Notes: generated by a model not told the origin, from the sequence alone. Positions 27,008 to 35,948 are shown, numbered from the stretch's first letter. The stretch: 64,000 nt of DNA from an uncultured Bacteroides sp. (GCF_910585845.1 NZ_CAJUHF010000004.1:61888-125887); one strand, 5' to 3'. Numbers and translations are program-made.

Positions 27008-27024
27008 TTCAAAACAAAATAGAA

Positions 27025-27171
27025 ATGAATATAATCCACCTGTGTGAAAGATGTAAATATTGCACGCATTCCCCCAATTTATTTCAGCCATATTATTGGT
27101 GTTCGTGGTATGGGAAAGAAGTAAAAACACCGATTAACAGATGTGATAAAATAACCCTAAAAGCTGATTAA
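27025..27171 (+). CDS. Cys-rich 48-aa miniprotein
   Basis: A short frame from ATG 27025: MNIIHLCERCKYCTHSPNLF, then YWCSWYGKEVKTPINRCDK. It has a CxxCxxC cluster plus two more Cys and resembles the preceding protein in layout. It is followed by ATG of the next gene after two bases, as in a tight operon. Confidence 0.6.
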   Translation: MNIIHLCERCKYCTHSPNLFQPYYWCSWYGKEVKTPINRCDKITLKAD

Positions 27172-27173
27172 TT

Positions 27174-27467
27174 ATGAGTAGAAAAGAAGTTTTGATAAAA
27201 TGGAAAACAGTTGAGGAACAAACACCGCTTTTCCCTGATGGTGTGATTTTTATAAAAGAAGACACCTCTATTGAATATCCTTTGGCTCTTGTTCCTTTTC
27301 CACAGGGGAGACATAAGAATGGAACGAGAAAACAGCGGGAGAATGCTAAATTAATAGCCGCTGCACCTGAATTGTTTAGGGCATGTAAAGAAGCACTTAA
27401 ATTTGTTTGCGTTGAAGAGCCTGCTTATGACATTTTATGTGATGCAATTAAAAAGGCTACTGAATAA
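27174..27467 (+). CDS. Small conserved phage protein
   Basis: 97 aa. The segment RENAKLIAAAPELFRACKEAL is a widespread phrase in small phage and prophage proteins of unknown role. No enzymatic motif. Confidence 0.7.
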   Translation: MSRKEVLIKWKTVEEQTPLFPDGVIFIKEDTSIEYPLALVPFPQGRHKNGTRKQRENAKLIAAAPELFRACKEALKFVCVEEPAYDILCDAIKKATE

Positions 27468-27486
27468 TTTTCAAGACAATATAGTG

Positions 27487-27723
27487 ATGAATGAAAACAA
27501 GTTATATCAAATAGGTTTGCCGATAGAAAAATTGAGCAATGTGCATTTGAATTGGACTTGCTACGAACCCCGGCAGAAAATGATTATCAGCCCTTCTGTC
27601 AAGAACGAGGGCTGGGTGGTGGTTGAAACCAGACATACAGAATTTGCAGCGGCTATCATCAATGATATACCGGAAGCCAAAGTACATGTTTTAGATAATC
27701 CCGTTAAAATTGTGAAGTTATGA
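27487..27723 (+). CDS. Small phage protein, unknown
   Basis: 78 aa from ATG 27487. An upstream in-frame start at 27403 lies inside the previous gene and is rejected. The protein has an alternating beta pattern (WTCYEPRQKMIISPSVKNEGW) and no recognisable motif. Its stop overlaps the next start (ATGA). Confidence 0.6.
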   Translation: MNENKLYQIGLPIEKLSNVHLNWTCYEPRQKMIISPSVKNEGWVVVETRHTEFAAAIINDIPEAKVHVLDNPVKIVKL

Positions 27724-28148
27724 ATAACGAACGACACCCCGAAAATTATGCAGCCTTTTACGGTCTGCTGAACCGCCTTCCTTCTTCGGATAAAGAAGCC
27801 TTAAAGGAAAGCATAGTACTCCAATATACCGATAACCGTACTTGTAGTTTGCGGGAAATGACTTTGAAGGAGTATAATGCGGCTTGTGCCGGAATTCAGA
27901 AACTTGTGCCACCTACTTTTCAGGAACAGTTATTGAAGGTACGAAAGAAAAAACGTTCCGAAGCATTGCATCAGATGCAACTGTTAGGGATAAATACAGC
28001 GGACTGGAATTGTGTTAATGCTTTTTGCAAAGACAGCCGTATCGCGGGTAAGGAGTTCCGTGATTTGGATTGTGAGGAACTGGATTCCCTACAGGTCAGA
28101 ATCCGTTCTATCCGTCGTAAGAAAGAAAAACAGAATGCTAATTTATAA
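27720..28148 (+). CDS. GemA/gp16-like early protein (tentative)
   Basis: 142 aa. The C-terminal region NTADWNCVNAFCKDSRIAGKEF..LDCEELDSLQVRIRSI recalls the C-terminal pattern of the Mu GemA/gp16 (DUF1018) family, which alters host gene expression. The N-terminal half is not similar to anything I recognise. The operon position between the transposition genes and late control also fits gp16 of Mu. Confidence 0.5.
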   Translation: MNNERHPENYAAFYGLLNRLPSSDKEALKESIVLQYTDNRTCSLREMTLKEYNAACAGIQKLVPPTFQEQLLKVRKKKRSEALHQMQLLGINTADWNCVNAFCKDSRIAGKEFRDLDCEELDSLQVRIRSIRRKKEKQNANL

Positions 28149-28166
28149 ACCATTAAATTTCAGATT

Positions 28167-28820
28167 ATGAATAAGAATGAATTTTTGAAAAGCCTTTCTG
28201 CCGAAGAAAGAAAAGCCTTAATTGCGGAAATGCAGCAACAGGAGAGAGAAGAAAGACAGAACCGTCGTGATGCCTATGAGGGCTTGCGTAGTCAGTTCAT
28301 GGTAGATGTATGGGGGATGCTCCAACCGATGGTGGCAGATGTGAAGATGTTCCGTGAACGGCTGGAGAAGGACAGCAAGGCGTTCCGTGAAACGATGCGC
28401 GAATACGGCCAGTTGCGTAAAGGTGAGGAACAATCCAGCTACACCATTGTGGATGGTGATATGAAACTGGAAGTGAAAAGCAACAAGGTCAAGAGTTTTG
28501 ATGAACGTGCGGACATGGCGGCGGAGCGTTTGGTTGACTATCTGAAACGCTATGTGTCTCATACGGAGAAGGGAGTGGATGACCCCATGTATCAGTTGGC
28601 CATGACCTTACTTGAACGCAACAAACAGGGTGATCTGGATTATAAGTCCATTAGCAAACTGTATGAACTGGAGCCGCGTTTTGACGCAGAATATATTGAA
28701 ATAATGGATTTGTTCCGTGAGAGCAATGTTGTCTATAAAACAGCGGTCAATTACTATTTTTACCAACGTGACGAGAACAGTGTCTGGCGCAGGATAGAAC
28801 CTTCCTTCTGCCGTTTGTAG
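28167..28820 (+). CDS. DUF3164-family protein
   Basis: 217 aa. A highly charged N-terminal coiled coil (20-95) is followed by a domain with SSYTIVDGDMKLEVKSNKVK..FDERADMAAERLVDYL and the terminal VWRRIEPSF, matching the Mu-like DUF3164 family (early region, function unknown). It is the last gene before a hairpin terminator. Confidence 0.65.
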   Translation: MNKNEFLKSLSAEERKALIAEMQQQEREERQNRRDAYEGLRSQFMVDVWGMLQPMVADVKMFRERLEKDSKAFRETMREYGQLRKGEEQSSYTIVDGDMKLEVKSNKVKSFDERADMAAERLVDYLKRYVSHTEKGVDDPMYQLAMTLLERNKQGDLDYKSISKLYELEPRFDAEYIEIMDLFRESNVVYKTAVNYYFYQRDENSVWRRIEPSFCRL

Positions 28821-28843
28821 TGTTGTACGTTTAAGTTATTAAC

Positions 28844-28880
28844 ATAAAAGCCTGTATATCTGAAATATGCAGGCTTTTAT
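28844..28880 (+). terminator. Terminator of the early/middle operon
   Basis: ATAAAAGCCTG (28844-28854) pairs with CAGGCTTTTAT (28870-28880), ending in a T-rich stretch. Confidence 0.8.
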
Positions 28881-28905
28881 TATTGTTCGGTGTGAAACCT
28901 TTTAT

Positions 28906-28914
28906 TATTTTTGC
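28906..28914 (+). promoter_or_regulatory. -7 box of the late-regulator candidate
   Basis: TATTTTTGC, a perfect TAnnTTTG match 25 nt before ATG 28939. Confidence 0.65.
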
Positions 28915-28938
28915 ACTTAAAATCAGCCAGTTTCAAAT

Positions 28939-29244
28939 ATGCCCAAAGGAAGAGATAAAGAACTAATCAAAAAACGTGATGAAGCCTTGTGCCGCCGCTA
29001 TTATTATTGGACGGAAACACAAGGCTTACGCTTTGACCGTGCTTTGAAGATACTTTCGGAGCAGGAGTTCTTTATTTCCGAAGAACGTATCATGGCCGTT
29101 ATTCGTGAACGGAGCAAAATAGACCCGGACATTCAGCCTGTCCCCAAAGTCCGTGCCCCCCGTCTGACATACAAGCAGCTGGCCTTGTTTTCAGACGATG
29201 CCGGCTATCCTATCGGGCAGATTCATCGTGATAGTAGAAGGTAA
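28939..29244 (+). CDS. Putative late-gene regulator (HTH-like)
   Basis: 101 aa, basic. Residues 30-58 (RFDRALKILSEQEFFISEERIMAVI) have a helix-turn-helix look, and the protein stands alone behind its own promoter right before the late head genes, where Mu encodes its late activator C. It overlaps the convergent tail gene end (29210) by 35 nt. The regulator role is inferred from position; the sequence match to Mor/C was not tested. Confidence 0.5.
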   Translation: MPKGRDKELIKKRDEALCRRYYYWTETQGLRFDRALKILSEQEFFISEERIMAVIRERSKIDPDIQPVPKVRAPRLTYKQLALFSDDAGYPIGQIHRDSRR

Positions 29245-29659
29245 ACACCTTTTCATAGACCTTTATATTTCCGGGCAGATTGTAGTCCCGGCTCTTGACA
29301 CGTTTTAAAGCTCCGAAAAAACGGTTTACCCTGAATCCCTGTATGGTCTTATAAACCTTGTTGCTCAAACGCTGTCTTTCCGCTATCCTGTCGGTTGTTC
29401 CGGAACCTATATGCGTGTCATTGTAGCAGTCAATAGCAAGACGGACGGTCAGTTGCGCTTCTCCCTTTTGCACTCCCGGAGCAATATCCGTCCAGTTGAT
29501 GTCCGTGTTTCCTACCAGTACACAAGGGAATGTAACCGGGTACATATCCTCGTTTTCATCTTCCAGTGCTTCCAGTTGTCCGCAATCCTCATCTATCAGT
29601 GAGATTTCAGGTATTTTGTTGGAAATTCGCTCCAACAGTGCGATTAATAGTTCTTCCAT
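29210..29659 (-). CDS. Head-tail/tail completion protein (Mu gp37-like position)
   Basis: 149 aa, last of the minus-strand head block. N-terminal ELLIALLERISNKIPEISLIDED and a beta core (PVTFPCVLVGNTDINWTDI..AQLTVRLAIDCYNDTH) resemble small tail-completion proteins. It lies one base from the gpG-like gene. Assignment is from position and general pattern. Confidence 0.55.
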   Translation of the reverse strand: MEELLIALLERISNKIPEISLIDEDCGQLEALEDENEDMYPVTFPCVLVGNTDINWTDIAPGVQKGEAQLTVRLAIDCYNDTHIGSGTTDRIAERQRLSNKVYKTIQGFRVNRFFGALKRVKSRDYNLPGNIKVYEKVFTFYYHDESAR

Positions 29660-29660
29660 A

Positions 29661-30275
29661 TCATTTAAAAATTATATTTCTGATTTCCGATTCGATTTTG
29701 TTGTTTATTTGTTCGTTCAGTTCCCGGCTCTCACCCAGAAACTGGCGTTGGGGGATTCGGATGTTCAATTTCTTTTTCCGGGTCAGTGCCAGCCGTTTCC
29801 ATTTTTCAGCTTCGGGGGGAATATTCCTTTTTCTCTTTTTGCCTTTTCTTTTACCCGTAGTGCCTTTCTTTCTTATCCCTGCGGCCTTGTAATACATAGC
29901 CCATGCAAATTTTCGCATTTGCGGTGTAACACGCGGATGTGTATCGCCACCCCAGTTATGCAAAGGCGCGTATTGTACATCATTGGCCACTTTTACGCGG
30001 TAATCAGCCGGAATATACTTCATGCTGCTGTATAAATGGTTCCTGCTGCTTAGCAGGGTTCTGTAATTGGCTGCTGCGGATTTGTTACCGGACAGCCTTC
30101 TTTTTGCATCCGGCCACTTGTGAAGTCCGTCATTTACAAAACCACCCTGTCTAAAGTTCTCCTGATAGTGCGTTTTGGCCATGTTTCCCACTTGTACCGG
30201 TAATTTCCGGCGCATAAGTGTGTCCAGTTCCCTTTGCTTGGCAGCCAGTATTCTGGTAAATTCTTGTATCTCCAT
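29661..30275 (-). CDS. Phage virion morphogenesis protein (Mu gpG-like)
   Basis: 204 aa. VANDVQYAPLHNWGGDTHPR followed by VTPQMRKFAWAMYYKAAG is the signature of the phage virion morphogenesis family, which completes head or tail joining. A basic insert KKGTTGKRKGKKRKR lies near residue 145. Confidence 0.8.
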   Translation of the reverse strand: MEIQEFTRILAAKQRELDTLMRRKLPVQVGNMAKTHYQENFRQGGFVNDGLHKWPDAKRRLSGNKSAAANYRTLLSSRNHLYSSMKYIPADYRVKVANDVQYAPLHNWGGDTHPRVTPQMRKFAWAMYYKAAGIRKKGTTGKRKGKKRKRNIPPEAEKWKRLALTRKKKLNIRIPQRQFLGESRELNEQINNKIESEIRNIIFK

Positions 30276-30298
30276 AATCTTTTTTCATTTTAATGTTG

Positions 30299-30307
30299 TA
30301 TATTTGC
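30299..30307 (+). promoter_or_regulatory. -7 box of the opposing small gene
   Basis: TATATTTGC, plus strand, 15 nt before ATG 30322, giving a very short leader. Confidence 0.6.
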
Positions 30308-30321
30308 GAAAAATCCATTTT

Positions 30322-30567
30322 ATGAGCGAAATGATAGACACTTCCCGGATGAAGGGTGAGGACTTGTTTCGGTATTACACACTGTCAGATGCGGCAGACC
30401 GGGACTATGGCCAGACATTGCAGGCTGCCCATGTTGAGATTGGCGACACCCTTTTCCCCATGCTTGAACAGTGCGAGCGTGAGGGAAGGCGTATTCGTTT
30501 GAAATACGATAATCCTCTTTGGGAAGCCGGTGCCTTGGATTGTCCTTTTAAGGTTGTCATGGAGTAA
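30322..30567 (+). CDS. 81-aa protein encoded against the head operon
   Basis: The true start is ATG 30322 after a consensus promoter; a longer upstream frame overlaps the gpG-like gene on the other strand. The sequence (MSEMIDTSRMKGEDLFRYYT..ALDCPFKVVME) has no known motif. It interrupts the minus-strand head operon and its last 11 nt overlap the 3' end of the MuF gene. The pattern suggests a gene expressed in the lysogen, an accessory moron, but this is inference. Confidence 0.6.
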   Translation: MSEMIDTSRMKGEDLFRYYTLSDAADRDYGQTLQAAHVEIGDTLFPMLEQCEREGRRIRLKYDNPLWEAGALDCPFKVVME

Positions 30568-32158
30568 GCCCTTCTATATATTTGACCATATCGTCATACA
30601 ATTCCGGTAGATATTTCTTAAACACCCTGTTCCCGGCAAACGTGTTTTCAAAACAATGGGCTATAAATTCTTTTTCGCTCATTCCTGTAATCTTGAAATA
30701 TTCTTTGCTATGCCCGAAACCGAACCGGCTGTTTAAAGACATGATGGTGTCCATTGTAGAACATATTTGTTCAATGACATCCTCTTGGCTTATTCCACGC
30801 CGTTTGAATGTTTCCGCGTCCATGCGGCGCACCTTTTCATAAAGTTGTCCCAGGCGTTTGTCCACATATTCAAAGCGGCTCATTGTTTTTTCTACCTTGA
30901 CCGGTGCGAATGCCTGTTTCTCGCTGTTGTACCTGATATCCCAATAACTATATTTGCCACGTCTGCCCAGTTCCATCCGTCCCTTATCCATTACATCCTT
31001 CAATTCCTTGCTGGCATACATGTTTCTTTGTGCATCAATGGCATGGCCGAACTCATGGTATATGACACTCTCCCGATGCCAGTCGCTTGCCTTGTTGCGT
31101 TTGTTTTCGGCAATATGCACCATGCGGCGTTTGGGTTCCGGTACATCCACAATCTTCCTTCCTTCTCTTACCTTTGTTGTGTCCGGCATATAATAAGACC
31201 CGGAACCGTTGATGTCTATCTGGAACCGTATGTCTTTTCCCGGTGTATCATCTATAAGGTTGAAGAAGTCCTTCTTGAACCGTATTTTCTTGCCTTTCAG
31301 ATAATCCTGCTCCGGCAATAATGCCTCAGGCATTTTCTTTGAAAATTCCTCTTCTTCCACTTTCCCCATTAGCTTTCTGACAGCCTTTTTTGCTCCGTCG
31401 TAGGCATTCTTTATATAGGGGTGTGTCTTTCCGAATATGGAGCCGGTTTTGCCCGGATTCCCGTCCAACCCGTCTGATGGGTTGTCTTTTTTGCTGCCAT
31501 CCGGCAGCTTGTTTTTGGGTGTAGCCCGTTTTCCGGTGTTCCGTAGTCCGCATTTGCAGTTCCAACGATCACCAGGCCTATGGTTGTCCCAAAAAGTGTC
31601 ATTGACAGGCCGCACGATACCCCAGAACCTCCGGTGGTCTTCGCCGGGTGTCACGCTGGTTGATTCAATCCATTCCAAATTGGGTAAAATATCAATTTCC
31701 CTTTCAAACTGTTTCCAGTCGGCTGCCTGATGTGCCCGGATAATGGCTGTATCATATTCCGTCCGCAACCATTGGTACACCTGGTGGTCTGCTATGGGCA
31801 TCACTTCTTTTGCCCACTGTTCAAACGGTTTTAGATTGCCGTTAGAATCCAGCAGGAATGCCGCCATGTCGTTCTGCATCCGGTGTACCTTGAAGGCGGA
31901 AAATACGGCGTTGTTATACCGCAGTTCCTGATAGAAATCGTAATCGGGATCGTGAGCCTGCCGTGTTCCGAATCCTTTGTCGGTAGCGATGTTCAGTTTT
32001 TCCCATACAGCGTTGAACATACCTTCCTCTATTTCGTCCATCGGATGGAAGTCTTTGCTGTAAATGTGTTTGAGAAATGCTTTTAAAACTTCGTCGTCGA
32101 AAGTGAAATCAGAAGAAACATCCGTGGCCGCATCTCGGTAAAGAGTGTTCATCACCAT
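30557..32158 (-). CDS. MuF-like minor head protein fused to zinc-metallopeptidase-like domain
   Basis: 533 aa. The N-terminal half is the Mu F head-morphogenesis domain, with GEDHRRFWGIVRPVNDTFW and the Cys motif RWNCKCGLR. The C-terminal part (about 280-533) carries IYHEFGHAIDAQRN with a HExxH zinc site (His368-His372) and a long helical tail. It is a minor head protein that may be injected with the DNA, so the domain could act on capsid maturation or in the host. It overlaps the portal gene by 7 nt. Confidence 0.82.
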   Translation of the reverse strand: MVMNTLYRDAATDVSSDFTFDDEVLKAFLKHIYSKDFHPMDEIEEGMFNAVWEKLNIATDKGFGTRQAHDPDYDFYQELRYNNAVFSAFKVHRMQNDMAAFLLDSNGNLKPFEQWAKEVMPIADHQVYQWLRTEYDTAIIRAHQAADWKQFEREIDILPNLEWIESTSVTPGEDHRRFWGIVRPVNDTFWDNHRPGDRWNCKCGLRNTGKRATPKNKLPDGSKKDNPSDGLDGNPGKTGSIFGKTHPYIKNAYDGAKKAVRKLMGKVEEEEFSKKMPEALLPEQDYLKGKKIRFKKDFFNLIDDTPGKDIRFQIDINGSGSYYMPDTTKVREGRKIVDVPEPKRRMVHIAENKRNKASDWHRESVIYHEFGHAIDAQRNMYASKELKDVMDKGRMELGRRGKYSYWDIRYNSEKQAFAPVKVEKTMSRFEYVDKRLGQLYEKVRRMDAETFKRRGISQEDVIEQICSTMDTIMSLNSRFGFGHSKEYFKITGMSEKEFIAHCFENTFAGNRVFKKYLPELYDDMVKYIEGLTP

Positions 32159-33507
32159 TCTAAAGCCCCGTCGTTCTCCTTCGGGGCGTGGCCGAAAAAA
32201 CCGCTCAGCCAGTTTGCAAATTTCCTTTTTTGTCCGGGTGAAGGTTCCGTCTGTTTATTCGGATCGTCTTTCGGTTCGTCTTCCAGTTCTTCTTTTGCCG
32301 GGGTAGGTTCCTGCCGCGCTTCCGTTCTTCTTTTCTCGGCTTCCGCTTTAAGCTCCTTGTAATTTTTCGGTTTTTCAATTCCGAATTCTTCATATAGGTA
32401 ATCATCTGAAACCGGCAGGTCAAATGATGTCTTTAGTTGGCTTAGTATATTCATTTTAGCAGCCTTGTCAATATCCTTAGGTTCCGGGAAACAGAACTCG
32501 CCACCAACGGTATTGATACCCATCGAAAGGAATATGTCCGTCATATTGTAATTAAGGACATCCAATATATACCGCTGGTCTGCCTGTGTGACCTTGTCTT
32601 CCACTTTCTTATGTACGGTTCCAAGAGCCTGTGTGCCTTTGTCGGAAGATTCCGTAGTCAGTGTATTGCCCAGGAATAGTTTTGATATTTCATTGTTGCA
32701 CCGTTCACACAATCTTTCGTATAAGTCCGCCGTTCCGGTCTTGTTGCCGGATTCTTTCAATTGCAGTTCCGTATCTTTGGCATGAATGAACACCGCCAGA
32801 CTTCCGGCGTTTGTCGCATCGTCAATGGCTCTTTGCCGTGCATCATCATCGTCCGTTTCGTAGATATATTCCTGTATGGGCATACCGAACACTTCGGAGA
32901 ACTGTGCCCAATCCGCAGTGGTATTTCTTTTGTAAATAACCCACGGTGCAGCCTTGGCCAACAATCCCAGATTATCCGCATCCCCGACGAACAGCAAGTC
33001 CGCGTATTCATCCCACGGGGTTCCAGTAATGTCGGTCTGATGGCGCAGGATGATTTTTCGTACCGGGTCTGCATGTTTGCGTGGAATCAGGTCGTAATCT
33101 ATCCACTGTTTGTTCTTATAGAACTGCATAAGGGAGAATCCCCACCATTGTGCGGATAGAATATCTTCGACACACCGGCGGAACCACGGCGAGCGAATCT
33201 GTTCGTTTATTTCCTCATCCGGCTTACCATTCCTGCGGAACTCTATGTTTGTGGCCAAAACAGCCTTTATCCGTTTGTCAATCACGCTGTAAAGATGCGT
33301 GTCCATAAGTATGTCACTGTACAAGTCGTATAACTTATACCGGCGCGAGTAGTCCACATTCTCGGCTGCATGTATGGATGCCGTGAAGTCCGCTATATCA
33401 ATCCCAAACCGTTTGGGCTGTGTGAGTACAATCGTCCGTGCCCCTTTTTGTCCCGGTCTGGGTATGTTGCCGCCGACCGTTATCCTGTTTTTCTTTTTTC
33501 TACTCAT
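32152..33507 (-). CDS. Portal protein, DUF935 (Mu gp29-like)
   Basis: 451 aa. The DUF935 portal core includes RYKLYDLYSDILMDTHLYSV, FRRCVEDILSAQWWGFSLMQ, RKHADPVRKIILRHQTD and NNEISKLFLGNTLTTESSDK. The C-terminal tail is highly charged (EEELEDEPKDDPNKQ style). It forms the ring through which DNA is packaged. It sits between DUF1320 and MuF as in Mu-like phages. Confidence 0.88.
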   Translation of the reverse strand: MSRKKKNRITVGGNIPRPGQKGARTIVLTQPKRFGIDIADFTASIHAAENVDYSRRYKLYDLYSDILMDTHLYSVIDKRIKAVLATNIEFRRNGKPDEEINEQIRSPWFRRCVEDILSAQWWGFSLMQFYKNKQWIDYDLIPRKHADPVRKIILRHQTDITGTPWDEYADLLFVGDADNLGLLAKAAPWVIYKRNTTADWAQFSEVFGMPIQEYIYETDDDDARQRAIDDATNAGSLAVFIHAKDTELQLKESGNKTGTADLYERLCERCNNEISKLFLGNTLTTESSDKGTQALGTVHKKVEDKVTQADQRYILDVLNYNMTDIFLSMGINTVGGEFCFPEPKDIDKAAKMNILSQLKTSFDLPVSDDYLYEEFGIEKPKNYKELKAEAEKRRTEARQEPTPAKEELEDEPKDDPNKQTEPSPGQKRKFANWLSGFFGHAPKENDGALEW

Positions 33508-33509
33508 AT

Positions 33510-33935
33510 TTAGAAATGATTTACACGTTTGCGGTTACTTTTTATTCGGAAATTTGCTTTTGTTTTCCGTTCTTCCTCCGGTAGAAGCGGTGCTCCTTCA
33601 ATACTTATTTCTTCCGCTGCTACATCGGCGAGCCATTCTTTAGCCCGGTCGTACCTGTCTTTCCGTATGCCGGAAAGATTGCGCGGATTGTGTATGCAAA
33701 AGATGTGGTACACGGCTATATCTATGGCTATCATCAGGACAAGCTGGTTCCGGTTTTCGCCGGTAGCGTTGAAAATCTTGTTGCAGTCATAGCGTTTTGA
33801 CAGGTAGCATCGCATTTCCGCTAAAGCCCGGTCTTCGCAAATTTCCACGAGGGTATCATCTTCCCTTACCAATGCGTCCAGTATTTCTTTATGGATACTC
33901 GCATCATAATCATTTAGTTCTATAAATTGGCTCAT
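33510..33935 (-). CDS. DUF1320 head protein (Mu gp36-like)
   Basis: 141 aa. FIELNDYDASIHKEILDALVRE, ALAEMRCYLSKRYD and DIAVYHIFCIHNPRN..IRKDRYDRAKEWL are typical of the DUF1320 family, a head-tail connector in Mu-like phages. It overlaps TerL by 4 nt. Confidence 0.8.
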   Translation of the reverse strand: MSQFIELNDYDASIHKEILDALVREDDTLVEICEDRALAEMRCYLSKRYDCNKIFNATGENRNQLVLMIAIDIAVYHIFCIHNPRNLSGIRKDRYDRAKEWLADVAAEEISIEGAPLLPEEERKTKANFRIKSNRKRVNHF

Positions 33936-35500
33936 TGTCTGTATTTATTGTTTATGCGCAACGCTTTCCGGGAAATCTTCTTCGGCGGTTCCGTATCACG
34001 CAGTTTTCTGTCTAATATCCGGTTTCCCCCTTCCACGCAGTCAGGACCGTCGGCAGGGAATGTGAGTTGAAGGTTGAACAGTTTAAACTGGTCTTCCATG
34101 CGTTTCATGTGCGGGTTGTCCTTTTCCGCTTCGTTGAGTATCAGGTTTCCTTCCCGGTTCATGGGTTCAAGGTTCGCCTCAATACGTGTCGCCTTGTCGG
34201 TCTTCTTGTCTTCATCCCCACGTATGTAAAGTGAAATATTCCTTTCCCTTCTGACTTTTCTTACCAACGGCTGGAATACCTGCTGGAAAAACGGGTCTTG
34301 CAATTTGTTGTTTTCCATGTAGCAATACACGGAAGTGCGCCCCCCGACAAACTCCAGCAATTTTACGTACCAATCTATAAATTCAGCATTCAACCCTCTG
34401 TCAAGAAACGCCTTGATAACATACAGTCTGCTGTTTATTTTACCCAGCAGACATACGGTCTTTGTCGAACTTTTCTTTGTCTTGTTCTCTCCCGGTGCCG
34501 GGTCGCCGTATATAACAAGAAACTTGAATTTGGATAATGCCGGTACTTTCCCGTAGGCAATTTCCTTGAATACCTCACCTTCCGCAACCGGATTGTTGAA
34601 GAACTCCTTTTGTGCAGCCGATGCACTGACCAATGAGAGAAACAGGTCTATGTCTTCTTCCGAATTCTTCTCCAGCCATGTCGAATGACCGTTCTTATCC
34701 CGGATATTGATAATATCCACATGTCCGATACCTTTTACCTTCAGTTCCTCAGCTTTGGCGATGGCGCGTGTGATACAGCAGTCCGCTGCAATGATATTCC
34801 CGTTAAAGAGAATCCGGTAATTGCCTGATACGGACATGGTAGGTATCAATGCTTCTTCCAGCCATTTCCATTTGGCTTTAATGCGTTCCAAGTTGCGGCA
34901 TTCTTCATCGGTGTCTATATCATCAATCAGGATAAAGTCCGGTCGGAAGTTCTTGTTACGGGTACCGCGTGGTGATTGTCCGGCACCGATAGCCCGGAAG
35001 GAACAACCACATTGGCATGTAAACTCCCCCGTTTCCCAAGAACCCGGCTTTTTCTGTGCGCCATAATCCTGAATGATGCGCTGGTTCTCTTCAAAATTGG
35101 CCATGAAAGGCAACAACAGGCGTTCCGCATTATCCGCAGAGTTGGAAATGAGCAGTACGTTCCGGATTTTCCGGGTTAAAGCCAGTTTGATTATTTCCAT
35201 CATGGAACGGGCGGACTTAGCCAGCTCTCTTGACCATGCCCGTACTTCATACCACCGGTTATTCTGCATAATTCGTTTGGTGGCCTTCTTATGGAAGACT
35301 GCCGGTTCGCAAGTGTAGTATTGGGCAAAGTAGTATTTGAACCACGCATCGTCATCTGCTTCCAGCCTTTTTTTACGGGTTTCAATATCGGCTACCGAAT
35401 CCGAGGTGTTGATGTCTGAACTTTCCTTGATGGATGCCACCAGTTCGTTCCACTGCTCCAGTGCAAGTCTGTCTTTTGGTGTGAGCTTCTTCTTTGCCAT
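33932..35500 (-). CDS. Terminase large subunit
   Basis: 522 aa. The ATPase half has a Walker-A-like WSRELAKSARSM, motor segment NVLLISNSADNAERLL and Walker B RPDFILIDDIDTDEEC. The nuclease half begins FLVIYGDPAPGENKTKK, giving the first metal-binding Asp, and later RGLNAEFIDWYVKLLEF. It packages DNA into proheads, cutting at random host sites if packaging follows Mu. The TerS gene is one base upstream. Confidence 0.9.
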   Translation of the reverse strand: MAKKKLTPKDRLALEQWNELVASIKESSDINTSDSVADIETRKKRLEADDDAWFKYYFAQYYTCEPAVFHKKATKRIMQNNRWYEVRAWSRELAKSARSMMEIIKLALTRKIRNVLLISNSADNAERLLLPFMANFEENQRIIQDYGAQKKPGSWETGEFTCQCGCSFRAIGAGQSPRGTRNKNFRPDFILIDDIDTDEECRNLERIKAKWKWLEEALIPTMSVSGNYRILFNGNIIAADCCITRAIAKAEELKVKGIGHVDIINIRDKNGHSTWLEKNSEEDIDLFLSLVSASAAQKEFFNNPVAEGEVFKEIAYGKVPALSKFKFLVIYGDPAPGENKTKKSSTKTVCLLGKINSRLYVIKAFLDRGLNAEFIDWYVKLLEFVGGRTSVYCYMENNKLQDPFFQQVFQPLVRKVRRERNISLYIRGDEDKKTDKATRIEANLEPMNREGNLILNEAEKDNPHMKRMEDQFKLFNLQLTFPADGPDCVEGGNRILDRKLRDTEPPKKISRKALRINNKYRQ

Positions 35501-35501
35501 T

Positions 35502-35948
35502 TCAAGTGAGTTTTGATTTTACAAAAGCGTCCAATACCGGACAGATGGCCTTTGCCTGCTGAATGTCAAACGAACGCAGCCATTTCATGAAATCCCCGAA
35601 TACGGATGTTATGTCTGCTACCCCGACGTCTGTTTCCATTTTCTTGATGGCATTTGCCAGTTTGGAAATAGTGTCGGCTTCTGCCGGATTAGGGAACCTT
35701 TCGCTTGGCGGGCGGTCTGCGATGACGGCGTTCAGGTCTGCCAGGTGACGGTACATATTTTTTAATTGTTCTTCCCTTGTGATGGTAATGGACACTTTCA
35801 GATGTTCCCAGTTTTCAGAGTTTATCCATTTGTTAATGGTGACGCGCGACACCCCTACACGTTCGGCAATCTCCTGCTGTGTAAGATTCTCTTTGGTGAA
35901 GAGCAGTTTTGCCCATTCTTTCTTTTGAAGGTTGCTTAAATCTGCCAT
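35502..35948 (-). CDS. Terminase small subunit (DUF1804-like)
   Basis: 148 aa. N-terminal helix-turn-helix (LTQQEIAERVGVSRVTINKWI) is followed by helices (NMYRHLADLNAVIADRPPSERFPNPAEADTI, shown in part) typical of DUF1804 terminase small subunits. It recognises the packaging start and recruits TerL. First gene of the minus-strand head block. Confidence 0.85.
   Translation of the reverse strand: MADLSNLQKKEWAKLLFTKENLTQQEIAERVGVSRVTINKWINSENWEHLKVSITITREEQLKNMYRHLADLNAVIADRPPSERFPNPAEADTISKLANAIKKMETDVGVADITSVFGDFMKWLRSFDIQQAKAICPVLDAFVKSKLT

Noticed and set aside
30175..30567. Longer 130-aa start for the 30322 gene
   Set aside because: It would overlap the gpG-like gene antisense, while a consensus promoter lies directly before 30322.
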